Shown here piece by piece: positions 9,792 to 19,653 of a stretch of DNA of 64,000 bases. Position 1 is the stretch's first letter, and every line of letters starts with the position of its first letter. Both the position numbers and the translations under genes were made by a program. The DNA comes from Antiquaquibacter oligotrophicus (GTDB lineage: Bacteria > Actinomycetota > Actinomycetes > Actinomycetales > Microbacteriaceae). Location: assembly GCF_020535405.1 (NCBI RefSeq), contig NZ_CP085036.1, positions 1,674,001 through 1,738,000 on the forward strand. Direction: 5' to 3'. Under the pieces are notes generated by a model. The model searched no databases. It was not told the origin of the DNA and saw nothing but the letters and a program-made list of their open reading frames with translations.

Positions 9792-10388
9792 CTACTTGTC
9801 CATTTCCGCGAGTGCGATGTTCAACTGCAGCACGTTGACGGTCGGCTCGCCCAGGTAACCGAGGTCACGTCCCTGAATCATAGACTCCACGAGTTTGGCG
9901 ACGGCGGGCTCGTCGAGGCCGCGAGCCTCGGCCACGCGAGGCACTTGCAACCTCGCGTACTCGGGGCTGATGTGCGGGTCGAGACCCGACGCGGACGCGG
10001 TCACCGCATCCGCGGGGATCTCGGCGGCGGCTGCGCCATCGAGCTCGCCGATCGCGTCCCGACGCTCGGCGATGGCCGCGATGAGGTCCTCGTTTTCCGG
10101 TCCGTAGTTGGAGCCGCTCGAGGCGCCGCCGTCGTAGCCGGAGCCTGCGGCGGAGGGCCGCGACTGGAACCACTCCGGGAGTGCAGCGCCCTCGGCATCC
10201 GTAAACGACTGTCCGATGATCGCCGAACCGACGACCTCGCCGTCGACGCGCACGAGCTGCCCGTTCGCCCGGTCACCGAACCCGAGCTGAGCGATCGCGG
10301 TGATCGCGAGCGGATACACGAGGCCGAGCACAAGCGTGAGGATGAGCAGGGCACGCAGTGCGGTCCAAGACTGACGCAGTGTCTTCAT
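9792..10388 (-). CDS. kdpC: Potassium-transporting ATPase subunit KdpC
   Basis: 198-aa subunit of the KdpFABC potassium pump, with one N-terminal transmembrane helix (about residues 12-34) and an extracytoplasmic domain. Typical KdpC stretches are present: GSALIGQSF-like GSAIIGQSFTD, FQSRPSAAGSGYDGGASSGSN and the C-terminal VNVLQLNIAL. Length is normal. It follows kdpB by 26 nt and precedes kdpD by 3 nt. Confidence 0.96.
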   Translation of the reverse strand: MKTLRQSWTALRALLILTLVLGLVYPLAITAIAQLGFGDRANGQLVRVDGEVVGSAIIGQSFTDAEGAALPEWFQSRPSAAGSGYDGGASSGSNYGPENEDLIAAIAERRDAIGELDGAAAAEIPADAVTASASGLDPHISPEYARLQVPRVAEARGLDEPAVAKLVESMIQGRDLGYLGEPTVNVLQLNIALAEMDK

Positions 10389-10414
10389 GATGTTCTTCTT
10401 TCTGTGCTCGCCGA

Positions 10415-12469
10415 CTAGAAGCCGGGGATGAGCGAGACAACGAGGTCGATGAGCTTGATACCGATGAACGGGGCGATGATGCCGCCGAGACCGTAGATTC
10501 CGAGGTTGCGGCTCAGCAGGCTCGAGGCCGAGCGCGGGCGATAGGTGACACCGCGCAGGGCGAGCGGGATGAGGGCGACGATGACGAGCGCGTTGAAGAT
10601 GATCGCGCTCAGGATCGCCGAGGCAGGCGAGTGCAGGCCCATGATGTTGAGCACGGCGAGACCGGGGAAGACCGCGGCGAACATCGCGGGGATGATCGCG
10701 AAGTACTTCGCGACATCGTTGGCGATCGAAAACGTCGTCAGCGAGCCGCGCGTGATGAGCAGTTGTTTGCCGATGCGCACGATGTCGATGAGTTTTGTCG
10801 GGTCGGAGTCGAGGTCGACCATGTTGCCCGCCTCCTTGGCAGCGGAGGTCCCTGTGTTCATCGCGACACCGACGTCGGCCTGGGCGAGCGCCGGGGCGTC
10901 GTTTGTGCCGTCGCCGGTCATCGCCACGAGGTTGCCTCCCGCCTGTTCCTTCTTGATGAGCTCGAGCTTGTCCTCGGGTGTGGCCTCCGCGAGGAAGTCG
11001 TCGACCCCCGCTTCCGCAGCGATCGCCTTGGCCGTAAGCGGGTTGTCGCCCGTGATCATGACGGTCCGGATGCCCATGGACCGGAGTTCGGCGAAGCGTT
11101 CGCGCAGCCCGTCCTTCACGACATCCTTCAAGTGGATGATGCCGAGCACCGTGGCCTCGCCCGATGGTGTTCTGGTGGCGACAACCAGCGGGGTGCCGCC
11201 GGACTCGGAGACGCGGGTGACGATCTCGTCGAGGTCGCGACGAGTCGCAGACGGAACGTCACCCACCCACGCGGCGACCATGGACGCGGCTCCTTTTCGC
11301 ACCTGCGAACCGTCGGCGAGGTCGAGGCCGCTCATGCGCGTCTGCGCGGTGAACGGCACGATCTCGGCGTCCGTCGGGGCCGCGCCGCTGGCACCGAGCT
11401 GATCAGCAAGCTCGACGACTGAACTGCCCTCGGGGGTCGGGTCGCTGAGGGACGCGAGTCGGGCGGCGGCCACCAAGTCGCTCTCCGACGCGCTGCCCAC
11501 CGGAAGGAACGCCGACGCACGCCGATTGCCGTAGGTGATCGTGCCCGTCTTGTCGAGGAGGAGCGTCGTGACGTCGCCCGCTGCTTCGACCGCGCGACCC
11601 GACATCGCGAGCACGTTGTGCTGCACGAGGCGGTCCATTCCGGCGATGCCGATCGCGCTCAGCAGGGCACCGATGGTTGTGGGGATGAGGGTGACGAGAA
11701 GGGCGATGAGCACCGGAACCGCGACGGCGCCACCCGCGTACGAAGCCAGCGGGTTGAGGGTCAGCACAACCACCAGGAACACGATCGAGAGTGCAGCGAG
11801 CAGAATGTTCAGCGCGATCTCGTTCGGAGTCTTCTGTCGTGACGCGCCCTCCACGAGACGGATCATGCGATCGACGAAGGTCTCGCCGGGCTTCGAGGTG
11901 ATGCGCACGACGATGCGATCGGAGAGCACACGTGTGCCGCCAGTCACCGCGCTGCGGTCGCCACCGTGTTCCCGGATGACGGGGGCGGACTCGCCCGTGA
12001 TCGCGGACTCGTCCACCGAGGCAATACCCCAGACGATGTCACCGTCGCCGGGGATGATCTCGCCCGCCGTGACGACGACGTGATCGCCGATGGTGAGGTC
12101 GGCCGATGAGACGTCGATGGATGCCGAACCTTCGGCCGCGGCATCCCGCGCGTCGTCGTACCCGACCACTCGGTGCGCGAGCGTCGACGTGCGGGTCTGA
12201 CGCAGGGTTGCCGCTTGCGCTTTGCCCCGGCCCTCGGCGACCGACTCTGCGAGGTTGGCAAAAAGCACGGTGGCCCAGAGCCAACCCGCGATGCCCGCGG
12301 TGAACCCGGGCGCCGGGCTCCCGGAGTCGCCGAGGAACGGCTCGGCGATGGCGATCACGGTGGTGAGTACCGCTCCGACCTCGACGATGAACATCACCGG
12401 ATTGCGCCACATGACGCGGGGGTCGAGTTTGCGGAGCGCGCCAGGGATGGCGGCGATGAACGTGTTCAT
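10415..12469 (-). CDS. kdpB: Potassium-transporting P-type ATPase subunit KdpB
   Basis: 684-aa catalytic subunit of the KdpFABC pump; ATP hydrolysis here drives potassium uptake through KdpA. The open frame continues to 13255 inside kdpA, but the ATG at 12469 gives the standard N-terminus and lies 2 nt after the kdpA stop. Visible hallmarks: the phosphorylation motif DKTGT with D306, the actuator motif TGES, the hinge MVTGDN-type MITGDN, and [17 protein letters not shown]. About seven membrane helices are expected. Confidence 0.97.
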   Translation of the reverse strand: MNTFIAAIPGALRKLDPRVMWRNPVMFIVEVGAVLTTVIAIAEPFLGDSGSPAPGFTAGIAGWLWATVLFANLAESVAEGRGKAQAATLRQTRTSTLAHRVVGYDDARDAAAEGSASIDVSSADLTIGDHVVVTAGEIIPGDGDIVWGIASVDESAITGESAPVIREHGGDRSAVTGGTRVLSDRIVVRITSKPGETFVDRMIRLVEGASRQKTPNEIALNILLAALSIVFLVVVLTLNPLASYAGGAVAVPVLIALLVTLIPTTIGALLSAIGIAGMDRLVQHNVLAMSGRAVEAAGDVTTLLLDKTGTITYGNRRASAFLPVGSASESDLVAAARLASLSDPTPEGSSVVELADQLGASGAAPTDAEIVPFTAQTRMSGLDLADGSQVRKGAASMVAAWVGDVPSATRRDLDEIVTRVSESGGTPLVVATRTPSGEATVLGIIHLKDVVKDGLRERFAELRSMGIRTVMITGDNPLTAKAIAAEAGVDDFLAEATPEDKLELIKKEQAGGNLVAMTGDGTNDAPALAQADVGVAMNTGTSAAKEAGNMVDLDSDPTKLIDIVRIGKQLLITRGSLTTFSIANDVAKYFAIIPAMFAAVFPGLAVLNIMGLHSPASAILSAIIFNALVIVALIPLALRGVTYRPRSASSLLSRNLGIYGLGGIIAPFIGIKLIDLVVSLIPGF

Positions 12470-12471
12470 GG

Positions 12472-14145
12472 TCAGTTCAGTCCTTCCGCTAGGGGTCCTA
12501 GCGCGAGTACGGGGAAGTAGGTGAGCGCCGACACGATGACGATCGTGCCGATGAGGAGGCCGACGAACTGCGGCCTGTGCGTCGGGAGCGTGCCCGATGT
12601 GGAGGGCAGTGCATCCTGGGCGGCGAGTGAGCCGGCGAGGGCGAGAACAAACACGATCGGCAGGAAGCGGCCGAGGAGCATCGCGACACCCAGAGCGGTG
12701 TTGAGCCACGGAGTGTTCGCCGTGAGACCCGCGAAGGCCGAGCCGTTGTTGTTGGCGGCCGACGTAAACGCGTAGAGGACCTCGCTGAAGCCGTGGATGC
12801 CGGGGTTCCAGATCGACGTCGACTCGACGTCCTCCCGCACCCCCGGGATGGCGAAGCTCAGGGCGGTCCCCACGAGCACCAGTGTCGGCGTCGTAAGGAT
12901 GTACAGGCTCGCGAGTTTGATTTCGCGCGCGCCGATCTTTTTGCCGAGGTACTCGGGAGTGCGACCCACCATGAGACCCGCGATAAAGACCGCGATGACC
13001 GCGACAACGAGCAGGCCGTACATGCCAGCGCCGACCCCGCCGGGTGCCACTTCGCCGAGCATCATGTTGACGAGCGCCATTCCCCCGCCGAGAGAGGTGT
13101 AGCTGTCGTGCATCGAATTGACGGCACCCGTCGAGGTGATCGTCGAGGTCGTGCCGAAGATGGTTGATCCGACGATGCCGAAGCGTGTTTCCTTGCCCTC
13201 CATGGCTCCGCCAGCCAACTGCGGTGCGGTGCCAGCGCCGACCGACTCCGCCCACGTCATGAGGCTGACCGAGACGACGTAGAGGATGCCCATGACCGCG
13301 GCAACCGCGTAACCCTGGCGGTTATCACCCACGATGCGACCGAAGGTGCGGGGCAGCGCGAACGGGATCGCGAGCATGAGGATGATCTGCACCATCGAGG
13401 TCCACGGGGTGGGGTTCTCGAAGGGGTGCGCCGAGTTCGCGTTGAAGAACCCACCACCGTTGGTGCCGAGGATCTTGATGGCCTCCTGCGAGGCCACCGG
13501 TCCGCCGGGCAGAGTCTGAGTGGCGCCGGTGATGGTCGTGACGTCCTGGAATCCGGCGAAGTTCTGGATGACACCGCCCGCGACGAGCACGATGGCGACG
13601 AGCGCCGAGAACGGAAGAAGCACTCGGAGGGTGCCGCGTGTGAGGTCGACCCAGAAGTTTCCGATCGTGCCGGAGTTCCGGTAGGCGAAACCCCGGAAGA
13701 GGGCGATCGCCACGGCGAGACCGACGGCCGCGGAGAGAAAGTTCTGTACCGCGAGACCTGTCAGTTGCACGGCGTAACCGAGGGTGACATCCGGCGAGTA
13801 GGACTGCCAGTTGGTGTTCGTGACGAAGGAGATAGCGGTGTTGAAGGCGAGGTGCTCACTCGTGGGTGGCAGCCCAAGCGAGTACGGCAGAACCTGCTGC
13901 ACACGCTGAAGCGCGTAGACGGCGAGGATGCCGACGAGGGAGAACGCGAGCACGGAGCGCACGTAGGCGGGCTGGCTCTGCTCCGCGTCCGCTCGTACGC
14001 CAATCACGCGGTAGAAGCCGCGCTCGACCGCAAGGTGACGCGGCGACTGATAGACCGCGGCGAGGTAGTCGCCGAGGGGTCGGTAGAGCACCGCGAGGAC
14101 GAGCGCGATCGTCGCGAGCTGGGCGACGAGCATCCACGCGGCCAT
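12472..14145 (-). CDS. kdpA: Potassium-transporting ATPase subunit KdpA
   Basis: 557-aa polytopic membrane protein, the potassium-selective channel-like subunit of Kdp. The filter-like loops are visible, for example [22 protein letters not shown] 14145 is chosen because it shares a base with the kdpF stop (TGATG) and begins a hydrophobic helix; the 43 in-frame codons upstream are arginine-rich and overlap kdpF in another frame. About ten helices, normal family length. Confidence 0.97.
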   Translation of the reverse strand: MAAWMLVAQLATIALVLAVLYRPLGDYLAAVYQSPRHLAVERGFYRVIGVRADAEQSQPAYVRSVLAFSLVGILAVYALQRVQQVLPYSLGLPPTSEHLAFNTAISFVTNTNWQSYSPDVTLGYAVQLTGLAVQNFLSAAVGLAVAIALFRGFAYRNSGTIGNFWVDLTRGTLRVLLPFSALVAIVLVAGGVIQNFAGFQDVTTITGATQTLPGGPVASQEAIKILGTNGGGFFNANSAHPFENPTPWTSMVQIILMLAIPFALPRTFGRIVGDNRQGYAVAAVMGILYVVSVSLMTWAESVGAGTAPQLAGGAMEGKETRFGIVGSTIFGTTSTITSTGAVNSMHDSYTSLGGGMALVNMMLGEVAPGGVGAGMYGLLVVAVIAVFIAGLMVGRTPEYLGKKIGAREIKLASLYILTTPTLVLVGTALSFAIPGVREDVESTSIWNPGIHGFSEVLYAFTSAANNNGSAFAGLTANTPWLNTALGVAMLLGRFLPIVFVLALAGSLAAQDALPSTSGTLPTHRPQFVGLLIGTIVIVSALTYFPVLALGPLAEGLN

Positions 14146-14234
14146 CAGAAGCGCTCCGGCTTCAGAAGGGCGACAAGCAGGTAGGCGATCGCACCGAGGG
14201 CGAGCAGGGCGGCGACGATCTCGAAGACGATCAC
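14145..14234 (-). CDS. kdpF: KdpF small membrane subunit
   Basis: 29-aa single-helix peptide from GTG 14234 to the TGA that overlaps the kdpA start (TGATG). The sequence is a hydrophobic helix ending in KPERF, the characteristic KdpF tail. KdpF is known to stabilise the KdpABC complex in the membrane. The GTG also overlaps the stop of a 31-aa peptide upstream (GTGA), so translation appears chained from that peptide through kdpF to kdpA. Confidence 0.93.
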   Translation of the reverse strand: MIVFEIVAALLALGAIAYLLVALLKPERF

Positions 14235-14326
14235 AGCCGCTCGACCCCCTTCGCAACGAGGGCAACAAGCGCAATCAACGCGAGGATGCCCGCAACGAAT
14301 ACGACATCGAGCACAGGGAACTCCAT
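14231..14326 (-). CDS. 31-aa hydrophobic peptide leading the kdp operon
   Basis: ATG 14326 to TGA 14231 encodes 31 residues: [10 protein letters not shown], then an unbroken hydrophobic helix, ending KGVERL. The stop overlaps the kdpF GTG by 4 nt, the same coupling used through the rest of the operon, which argues that it is translated. No strong Shine-Dalgarno sequence precedes it, so initiation may be weak. I do not know a named family. It could be an additional small subunit or simply a translational lead-in for kdpF; the distinctly membrane-like sequence favours a real peptide. Confidence 0.65.
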   Translation of the reverse strand: MEFPVLDVVFVAGILALIALVALVAKGVERL

Positions 14327-14431
14327 CCGACGGATGCCCGGCGCGCGGTGGCGCCCCGGGCATGACGGGCGGCAACAGAGCCGCTCAGTCACGGACCTCA
14401 GTCAATGCGCACCGGAGGGGACATATGTCGT

Positions 14432-14471
14432 TCCTAACGAAATCCTCACGTGCTGCGGCGTAATCCTTACG
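14432..14471. promoter_or_regulatory. Three phased direct repeats upstream of kdp (candidate KdpE sites)
   Basis: TCCTAACG (14432-14439), TCCTCACG (14443-14450) and TCCTTACG (14464-14471) are spaced 11 and 21 nt apart, i.e. one and two helical turns. Phased direct repeats are the usual binding mode of OmpR-family regulators. They lie 106-145 bp upstream of the first kdp ORF and 73-112 bp upstream of the divergent GntR gene. Assignment to KdpE is inference. Confidence 0.45.
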
Positions 14472-14543
14472 GACTGCGTGCGGTTCTCCCTCACGGTTCG
14501 TCAGGGCGACCCCAGCCGCTGGTCTCGGTGGTATACATGTGAC

Positions 14544-15296
14544 ATGCTCGCCACCACGCCGACCGGAATCCGCGCGGACTATCCGGAGCCGCTGTGGGTT
14601 CAAGCCGCGGAGCTCATCACCAAGGAGATCACCAGCGGCGCGCTCAAGCCGGGTTCACGGCTCCCCCCGGAACGAGAGCTCTGCATCCAGCTCGACATCA
14701 GCAGGGTCACCCTGCGCAAGGCGCTCAACAAACTCGTCGAGGATGGTCTGCTCGAGGCATCCCACGGTCGCGGTTGGTATGTCGCGACTACGGCGATGAG
14801 CAAGGAGTGGCCGAACAGCCTCGAGTCCTTCTCGGAGACGGCGCGGCGGATGGGACTGTCCGCTACATCGCGGGTGCTGACCTCCACGACCTACCCCGCC
14901 ACTATCGATGAGGCGGAGGAGTTCCTCATCGCACCGGGCACGCGGATGTTCTCGCTCGATCGCGTTCGGCTGCTCGACGGTGTCCCCACCGCCATCGACT
15001 ACGCCACAATCCCGCTACATCTCGTACCGGGTTTCGAGTCGATCGACTTCACGACGACGTCCCTCTACGAACAACTTCAGCTCGCGGGAATCACACCCGT
15101 TCGAGCCGACTCGACTATTGAAGCTCGTGAGGCCGACGAGTACGCCGCGAAGCACCTCGACATCGGGGTCGGAAAACCGCTCCTCGTCATGCACCAACGT
15201 GTCGTGGACGCGACGGATAAACCCGTGTTCGCTTCCAAGATCCAGTACTCCGGCGAGCGGTATCGCCTACGTACCTTCTTCGCGCGCCGCCGTTAG
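14544..15296 (+). CDS. GntR-family regulator with UTRA domain (HutC subfamily), copy 1
   Basis: 250-aa regulator; ATG 14544 is chosen inside a longer open frame because it begins just before the recognisable DNA-binding domain. The winged helix spans residues ~12-80 (LPPERELCIQLDISRVTLRKAL), the UTRA effector domain ~95-245. It is a close paralogue of the GntR at 19650: both carry SLESFSETARRMGL after the helix. It converges end to end (0 bp) with the importer permease gene at 15297, so it probably controls the importer/catabolic cluster. The inducer is unknown; HutC-type UTRA domains often bind sugars or sugar phosphates. Confidence 0.9.
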   Translation: MLATTPTGIRADYPEPLWVQAAELITKEITSGALKPGSRLPPERELCIQLDISRVTLRKALNKLVEDGLLEASHGRGWYVATTAMSKEWPNSLESFSETARRMGLSATSRVLTSTTYPATIDEAEEFLIAPGTRMFSLDRVRLLDGVPTAIDYATIPLHLVPGFESIDFTTTSLYEQLQLAGITPVRADSTIEAREADEYAAKHLDIGVGKPLLVMHQRVVDATDKPVFASKIQYSGERYRLRTFFARRR

Positions 15297-16130
15297 CTAC
15301 TTCCCGTAGCCCGCACTGAGGCCCTGGATGAACTGGCGCGAGAACACGGTGAACAGCACGATGAGGGGCACAGCTCCGAGTGTGAGTGCGGCGAGAAGCG
15401 CGGGGTAGTCGCTCTGGAACTGCCCTACGAATTGCTGCACACCGAGGGTGACGGTTTGGTTCTCGCGTGACGGAGCGAGGATCAGAGGGAACCAGAGGTC
15501 ATTCCAGACCGGCAGCATGGTGATGGATGCCACGGCAGCAAGCCCGGGGCGAACCAGCGGCAGCGTGATCCCGAGGGTGCGGAACTCCCCGGCTCCGTCC
15601 ACGCGAGCCGCTTCTTTGAGCTCGTTCGGCACCGACCGAAAGTACGTCATCATGAGGGCCACGGCGAGCGGCAGACTCATCGCCGTGTAGACGAGCACAA
15701 GCGCCAGGAGGGTGTCGATGATGCCCCAGGAGATCATTGTCTGCAGGATCGGGACCGTGCCGAGTCGGATGGGCAGCATGATGCCGATGATGAAGAAGCC
15801 CGACAACAGGGGCGTGATGCGCACCTTGTATTCGGTCAGAGCGTAGGCCGCGAGCGTCGCGAACACGATCGTTACGACCACGGTCGCGAGGGTCACGATG
15901 AGACTGTTCTGGTAGTTGAGGAAGAACTCGCCTCGCTTGAACACGTTCTCGTACCCGGCGAGGTTGAACGTGTCTGCATTCGGCGGCAGGAACGGCCCGG
16001 AGAAGATTCCCTCCGTCGTCTTGAACGAGTTCATGATCACGACGAGGATCGGTCCGATGGCGAGCACAACGAACACAAGAAGAAGCGCGTGGGTGACAGT
16101 GCTGTGGAGCCTGTTGGTCTGTGTCGACAT
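15297..16130 (-). CDS. Carbohydrate ABC transporter permease (MalG type)
   Basis: 277-aa second permease of the importer at 15297-18410. About six helices, with the EAA loop visible as ELKEAARVDGAG followed by LPLVRPG (about residues 168-190). ATG 16130 is preceded by a good ribosome-binding site (AGGAGG about 8 nt upstream) and lies 12 nt after the stop of the first permease. No ATPase is encoded nearby. Confidence 0.93.
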   Translation of the reverse strand: MSTQTNRLHSTVTHALLLVFVVLAIGPILVVIMNSFKTTEGIFSGPFLPPNADTFNLAGYENVFKRGEFFLNYQNSLIVTLATVVVTIVFATLAAYALTEYKVRITPLLSGFFIIGIMLPIRLGTVPILQTMISWGIIDTLLALVLVYTAMSLPLAVALMMTYFRSVPNELKEAARVDGAGEFRTLGITLPLVRPGLAAVASITMLPVWNDLWFPLILAPSRENQTVTLGVQQFVGQFQSDYPALLAALTLGAVPLIVLFTVFSRQFIQGLSAGYGK

Positions 16131-16142
16131 GATGAAGGCCTC

Positions 16143-17033
16143 CTAGAGCTCGTAGGTCTTGAGTCGACGCTGCAGTACGAAGAAATACACAGCCGTCACG
16201 ACGAGGATGATGAAAAAGATCACGGTCGCCACCGTCGCGCCGAGGTCGAGGTTCGCGACCTGACCGCTCGAGCCGAAGAACGTGCGATAGAACAGCGTGC
16301 CGAGGATGTCGGTCGAGTAGTTGGGGCCTGGCGCTGAGCCGTTGAGGGCGTAGATGATGTCGAAGCCGTTGAACGTCCAGATGTACGTCAGGATCACGAT
16401 GAGGCCGAACTGCGGCGCAATGAGCGGAAACTTGATCTTCCAGAACGTCGTCCAGCCGCGCGCACCGTCGATCTTCGCCGCCTCCAGGATGTCGTGGGGG
16501 ATGGCGAGCAGCGCTGTGTAGAGGAAGATCATCGGAATCCCGATGTACTGCCAGACGGACATCAGGGAGATGGTCGGCAGCGCCGTGAGCTCGTTGCCGA
16601 GGAGGGGGAAGTCGACGACACCCCAGAGCGGGCTGATGAGCAGCCGCCAGATGAACCCGACGATGACCACCGACAGGGTGGCGGGGATGAAGAGCAGCGT
16701 GCGGTACGCGCCCGTCGACTTACGCAGAACCCCCGACGTGAGAAGTGCCGCCATGAGCAGGCCGATGGGCAGCTCGACGAGGAGGTGGATGAGGAAGAAC
16801 TCGACGTTGTTGCCGAGCGCGTTCCAGAAGCGCTCGCTCGTGGTCGGGTTGGTGAAGAGGTAGACGTAATTGTCGAAGCCGATGAACTGCTGACCCGCTG
16901 CCTTGTCGTCGGAGTCGAAGAAGCTCAGGAACACCGAGCTGATAAGCGGATACACCGAGAACAATACGTAGACCGCGAGCGCGGGCAGGACGAACAGGGC
17001 GAGGTATCGGTAGCTGGTCGCTGTGCGTTTCAT
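16143..17033 (-). CDS. Carbohydrate ABC transporter permease (MalF/UgpA type)
   Basis: 296-aa first permease of the same importer. The start ATG 17033 is preceded by AGGAG at a 5-nt spacing, which decides it over the longer open frame to 17117. Six helices; the EAA motif is DILEAAKIDGAR followed by KFPLIAPQF. It lies between the binding protein (102 bp upstream) and the MalG-type permease (12 bp downstream). Confidence 0.93.
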   Translation of the reverse strand: MKRTATSYRYLALFVLPALAVYVLFSVYPLISSVFLSFFDSDDKAAGQQFIGFDNYVYLFTNPTTSERFWNALGNNVEFFLIHLLVELPIGLLMAALLTSGVLRKSTGAYRTLLFIPATLSVVIVGFIWRLLISPLWGVVDFPLLGNELTALPTISLMSVWQYIGIPMIFLYTALLAIPHDILEAAKIDGARGWTTFWKIKFPLIAPQFGLIVILTYIWTFNGFDIIYALNGSAPGPNYSTDILGTLFYRTFFGSSGQVANLDLGATVATVIFFIILVVTAVYFFVLQRRLKTYEL

Positions 17034-17135
17034 GCCGGCTCCTGACGGTGGTCGAATACGGTTCGGATGATACGGCGGTGGGCCGCGCGAGGCGATTGCG
17101 CGCCTGACGCGGCCCACCGGTGTTACGGGTACTGA

Positions 17136-18410
17136 TCAGCCCGCGGGTACGTACCAGGACTCGAGATCCGCCTGGAGTTGCGCCGTGGCGGTGTCCGGGG
17201 TCAGGGTTCCTGCGTACATCTCCTGCAGGGCGACCCAGATCTCGTCATCGAGCGGCGGGGTTCCTGCGCTCAATCGGTCGAGAGCCAGTCGCGGCGTGAG
17301 TTCGGCATCCGTCTTGAGATCGGAGAACTCCTGCGCGAGCGGGTTGTCGTAGCTCGGGGCATCCGTGGTCATCGCGAAGAAGCCGGGGAGCTTGTTCACG
17401 AAGATCGACAGGAAGTCGTCGGACGTCAGCCAGTTGAGGAACACTTTCGCGGCCTCCTTGTTCTTGCTGTCAGCGCTCAGGCCGATGGCCATGTCCGGCA
17501 TTTCCTGCTGGTACCGCTGGTCACCAGCCTCGGGCACCGGGGCGCCGAAGACACCGACGTCGAGCCCGGTGGAGGTCAGCTGGTTGATGTTCCAGGAGCC
17601 ATCGGGGATGATCGCCGCCTGACCGAGGTTGAAGAGCTGGCCCATGTCGTCGTAGGTGATGGCCTCGAATCCGCTCGGAAGATAGGGCTTGAGGTCGTCG
17701 ACTGCCTGGAAGGCCGCAACGAAGTCGGGATCGGTGAGCTTCTGGGTGCCGTCGATGAGGCCGAGACGACCTTCTTCGCCCTTCCAGTAGTTCGGGCCCA
17801 TGCTGTAGAGCACGTTGTAGGCCAGCTGCCAGCCGTCGGCCGAGCCGAGCGCGAGCGGGGTGTACTTACCGTTGTCCTTGACGGCCTGCAGCACGTCGAC
17901 GAACTCCGCCTGCGTGGTCGGTACCTCGAGGCCGAGCTCATCGAAGATCGCCTTGTTGTAGTAGAAGCCGGCGAGCACGGATGCCACGGGCACGCAGTAG
18001 GGCGCGTCATCCGCACCCGTCCACGCTGCGAGGGCCGTCGGCGTAAAGGAATCGAGCGCCTCGAGACCGGTGAGGTCGTCGAAGTAGCCGTCCTCGATCC
18101 AGGCCCTGTTGACGTCGAAGGGACGGCAGGTGATGAGGTCTGGGGCGTTTCCGCCAGCGACCTGGGACTGGATGGCCGCGTTGTAGTCGTTGGTATCTGT
18201 CGCGGCGAACTCCACTTCGATGTCGGGGTTTGCCTCGTGGAACGCGGGGAGGATCTCGTCCTCCCACATGGCGATGTCCTCGGTGCGCCAGCTACCCAGA
18301 ACCAGCTTGGTGGTATCTCCGCTGTCGGCTCCGCCTCCGGCACATCCGGCCAGCGCTAGGCCCATTGCTGTGACGGCGATCGCTGCGATTGGTGCAAGTC
18401 GTGAACGCAT
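17136..18410 (-). CDS. Sugar-binding lipoprotein of ABC importer (family 1 SBP)
   Basis: 424-aa extracellular solute-binding protein. ATG 18410 starts a lipoprotein signal peptide (MRSRLAPIAAIAV, lipobox LAGC with the modified Cys at about residue 23); AGAGGA lies 4-5 nt before it. The longer frame to 18545 adds an unlikely leader. Mature stretches such as WRTEDIAMWEDEILPAFHEANPDIEVEF are typical of bacterial extracellular sugar-binding proteins. It is the first gene of the importer operon, transcribed away from the amine oxidase/SIS/kinase operon, and probably delivers that operon's substrate. Confidence 0.93.
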   Translation of the reverse strand: MRSRLAPIAAIAVTAMGLALAGCAGGGADSGDTTKLVLGSWRTEDIAMWEDEILPAFHEANPDIEVEFAATDTNDYNAAIQSQVAGGNAPDLITCRPFDVNRAWIEDGYFDDLTGLEALDSFTPTALAAWTGADDAPYCVPVASVLAGFYYNKAIFDELGLEVPTTQAEFVDVLQAVKDNGKYTPLALGSADGWQLAYNVLYSMGPNYWKGEEGRLGLIDGTQKLTDPDFVAAFQAVDDLKPYLPSGFEAITYDDMGQLFNLGQAAIIPDGSWNINQLTSTGLDVGVFGAPVPEAGDQRYQQEMPDMAIGLSADSKNKEAAKVFLNWLTSDDFLSIFVNKLPGFFAMTTDAPSYDNPLAQEFSDLKTDAELTPRLALDRLSAGTPPLDDEIWVALQEMYAGTLTPDTATAQLQADLESWYVPAG

Positions 18411-18482
18411 TGTGTCCTCTCTACACTTCGTGCTTCGGGTGAAGCTCGCGCGCCGTTTCACCTTCGACCACGCGTTTGGGTC

Positions 18483-18511
18483 AGCATATAGATGTGATGA
18501 AGAGGTAGCAA
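18483..18511 (-). promoter_or_regulatory. Candidate promoter for the leftward importer operon
   Basis: Read leftward, TTGCTA (18506-18511) and TATGCT (18483-18488) are 17 bp apart, 4/6 matches each to the sigma-70 consensus, and lie about 73 bp upstream of the binding-protein start. The same stretch holds a direct repeat AGAGGTA at 18501-18507 and 18511-18517, a possible regulator contact. No experimental support. Confidence 0.4.
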
Positions 18512-18537
18512 GAGGTATTAACAAACTCGTAGTGAAG

Positions 18538-18566
18538 TAGACCAATCATGATCCACTCAGTACTAT
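18538..18566 (+). promoter_or_regulatory. Candidate promoter for the rightward catabolic operon
   Basis: TAGACC (18538-18543) and TACTAT (18561-18566) are separated by 17 bp and sit 41 bp upstream of the GTG at 18607. Together with the leftward candidate this makes a compact divergent promoter region of about 85 bp, a natural target for the GntR pair. Confidence 0.4.
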
Positions 18567-18606
18567 GTGGTGAACGGGCCGCCCCTGGCTCGATGAGGGA
18601 GGACCC

Positions 18607-19653
18607 GTGGTCGGGATCGGGATTCTGGGCTCTGGTTTCATCAGTGACCAGTACGTCGACGGTTTACAGGACGTGCGCAACGCGCAACTCGTGGCGAACT
18701 ACTCACGCTCGATGGAGCGCGCCATCGACTTCGCCGAGAGATGGAAGGGGCCGTGGGGTCCGATTCCTCGGCAGTACGACGACATCGAGGCGCTCTGCGC
18801 GGATCCAGCCGTTGATCTCGTGATCATCGCTTTGCCCAATGAGATCCACGTTGAAGCAGTTCGGCTTGCTGCCCGGCACGGCAAGGGGATTATCTGCACC
18901 AAGCCGCTCGCGCGGACGGGCCCCGAAGCCAAGCAAATCCTCGACATCGTCGATGAGACGGGAGTCTGGGCGGCGTACGCCGAATGCTCCGTCTTTTCAC
19001 CCAACATCGTCAAGGCATACGACATGGTGAAGGCCGGCGGGATCGGGGAGCTTCTCACCATGCGCGCCCGTGAGGGTCACTCCGGCCCACACGCCCCCCA
19101 CTTCTGGGATGCCGAGACCGCAGGGGGCGGTGCTCTCCTCGACATGGGGTGCCATACCGTCGAGTCCGCGCGCCACTTCTTCGGCAAGGACAACCCGGTC
19201 ACCGAGGTGTGGGCGTGGGGCGCGACCATGGTGCACGGGGACAAGACCACCGCCGAGGATGTCGCGACCGCGATCCTCAAGTTCGCGGGCGGACAGGTAG
19301 CGACGGTGGAGTCATCCTGGATCGAAAAGGGCGGCATGCAGCTGCGCCACGAGTTCGTGGGCACCGAGGGGCGCCTCTACACGGATAGCTCCGCCACACC
19401 GGTCTGGGGTTTCGTGCAGAACCCGGTCGGCTACCTGGTCGAGAAGTCAGATGCCGAGACGGGCTGGGTCTACCCCGTGCCCGAGGAGGCGCGTGCCTAC
19501 GGTTTCTCCCAGCAGTTCCGGCATTTCGTCACGGCGTTCGAGCAGGGTGTCGAACCCGATGAGACGTTCGAGGATGGCTACATCGTCAACTGCATCCTCG
19601 ATGCCTGCTACCGCTCGATGAAGACCGGCGTGTGGGAACCGGTGGTGCTGTGA
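18607..19653 (+). CDS. Gfo/Idh/MocA-family NAD(P)-dependent oxidoreductase
   Basis: 348-aa dehydrogenase. The N-terminal Rossmann fold starts immediately (GIGILGSGFISDQY, residues 3-16). The usual EKP motif appears as TKP (CTKPLARTG), and the C-terminal domain has DMGCHTVESARHFFG with a catalytic-type His. GTG 18607 is preceded by GGAGGA. Members oxidise or epimerise sugars, inositols and sugar-like alcohols. It is the first gene of the rightward operon and overlaps the following GntR by 4 nt. Substrate unknown; by context, a sugar or amino sugar brought in by the divergent importer. Confidence 0.88.
   Translation: MVGIGILGSGFISDQYVDGLQDVRNAQLVANYSRSMERAIDFAERWKGPWGPIPRQYDDIEALCADPAVDLVIIALPNEIHVEAVRLAARHGKGIICTKPLARTGPEAKQILDIVDETGVWAAYAECSVFSPNIVKAYDMVKAGGIGELLTMRAREGHSGPHAPHFWDAETAGGGALLDMGCHTVESARHFFGKDNPVTEVWAWGATMVHGDKTTAEDVATAILKFAGGQVATVESSWIEKGGMQLRHEFVGTEGRLYTDSSATPVWGFVQNPVGYLVEKSDAETGWVYPVPEEARAYGFSQQFRHFVTAFEQGVEPDETFEDGYIVNCILDACYRSMKTGVWEPVVL

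Noticed and set aside
17178..18359. 393-codon open frame antisense to the sugar-binding lipoprotein
   Set aside because: The sense frame has a lipoprotein signal and family motifs; the antisense frame has none.
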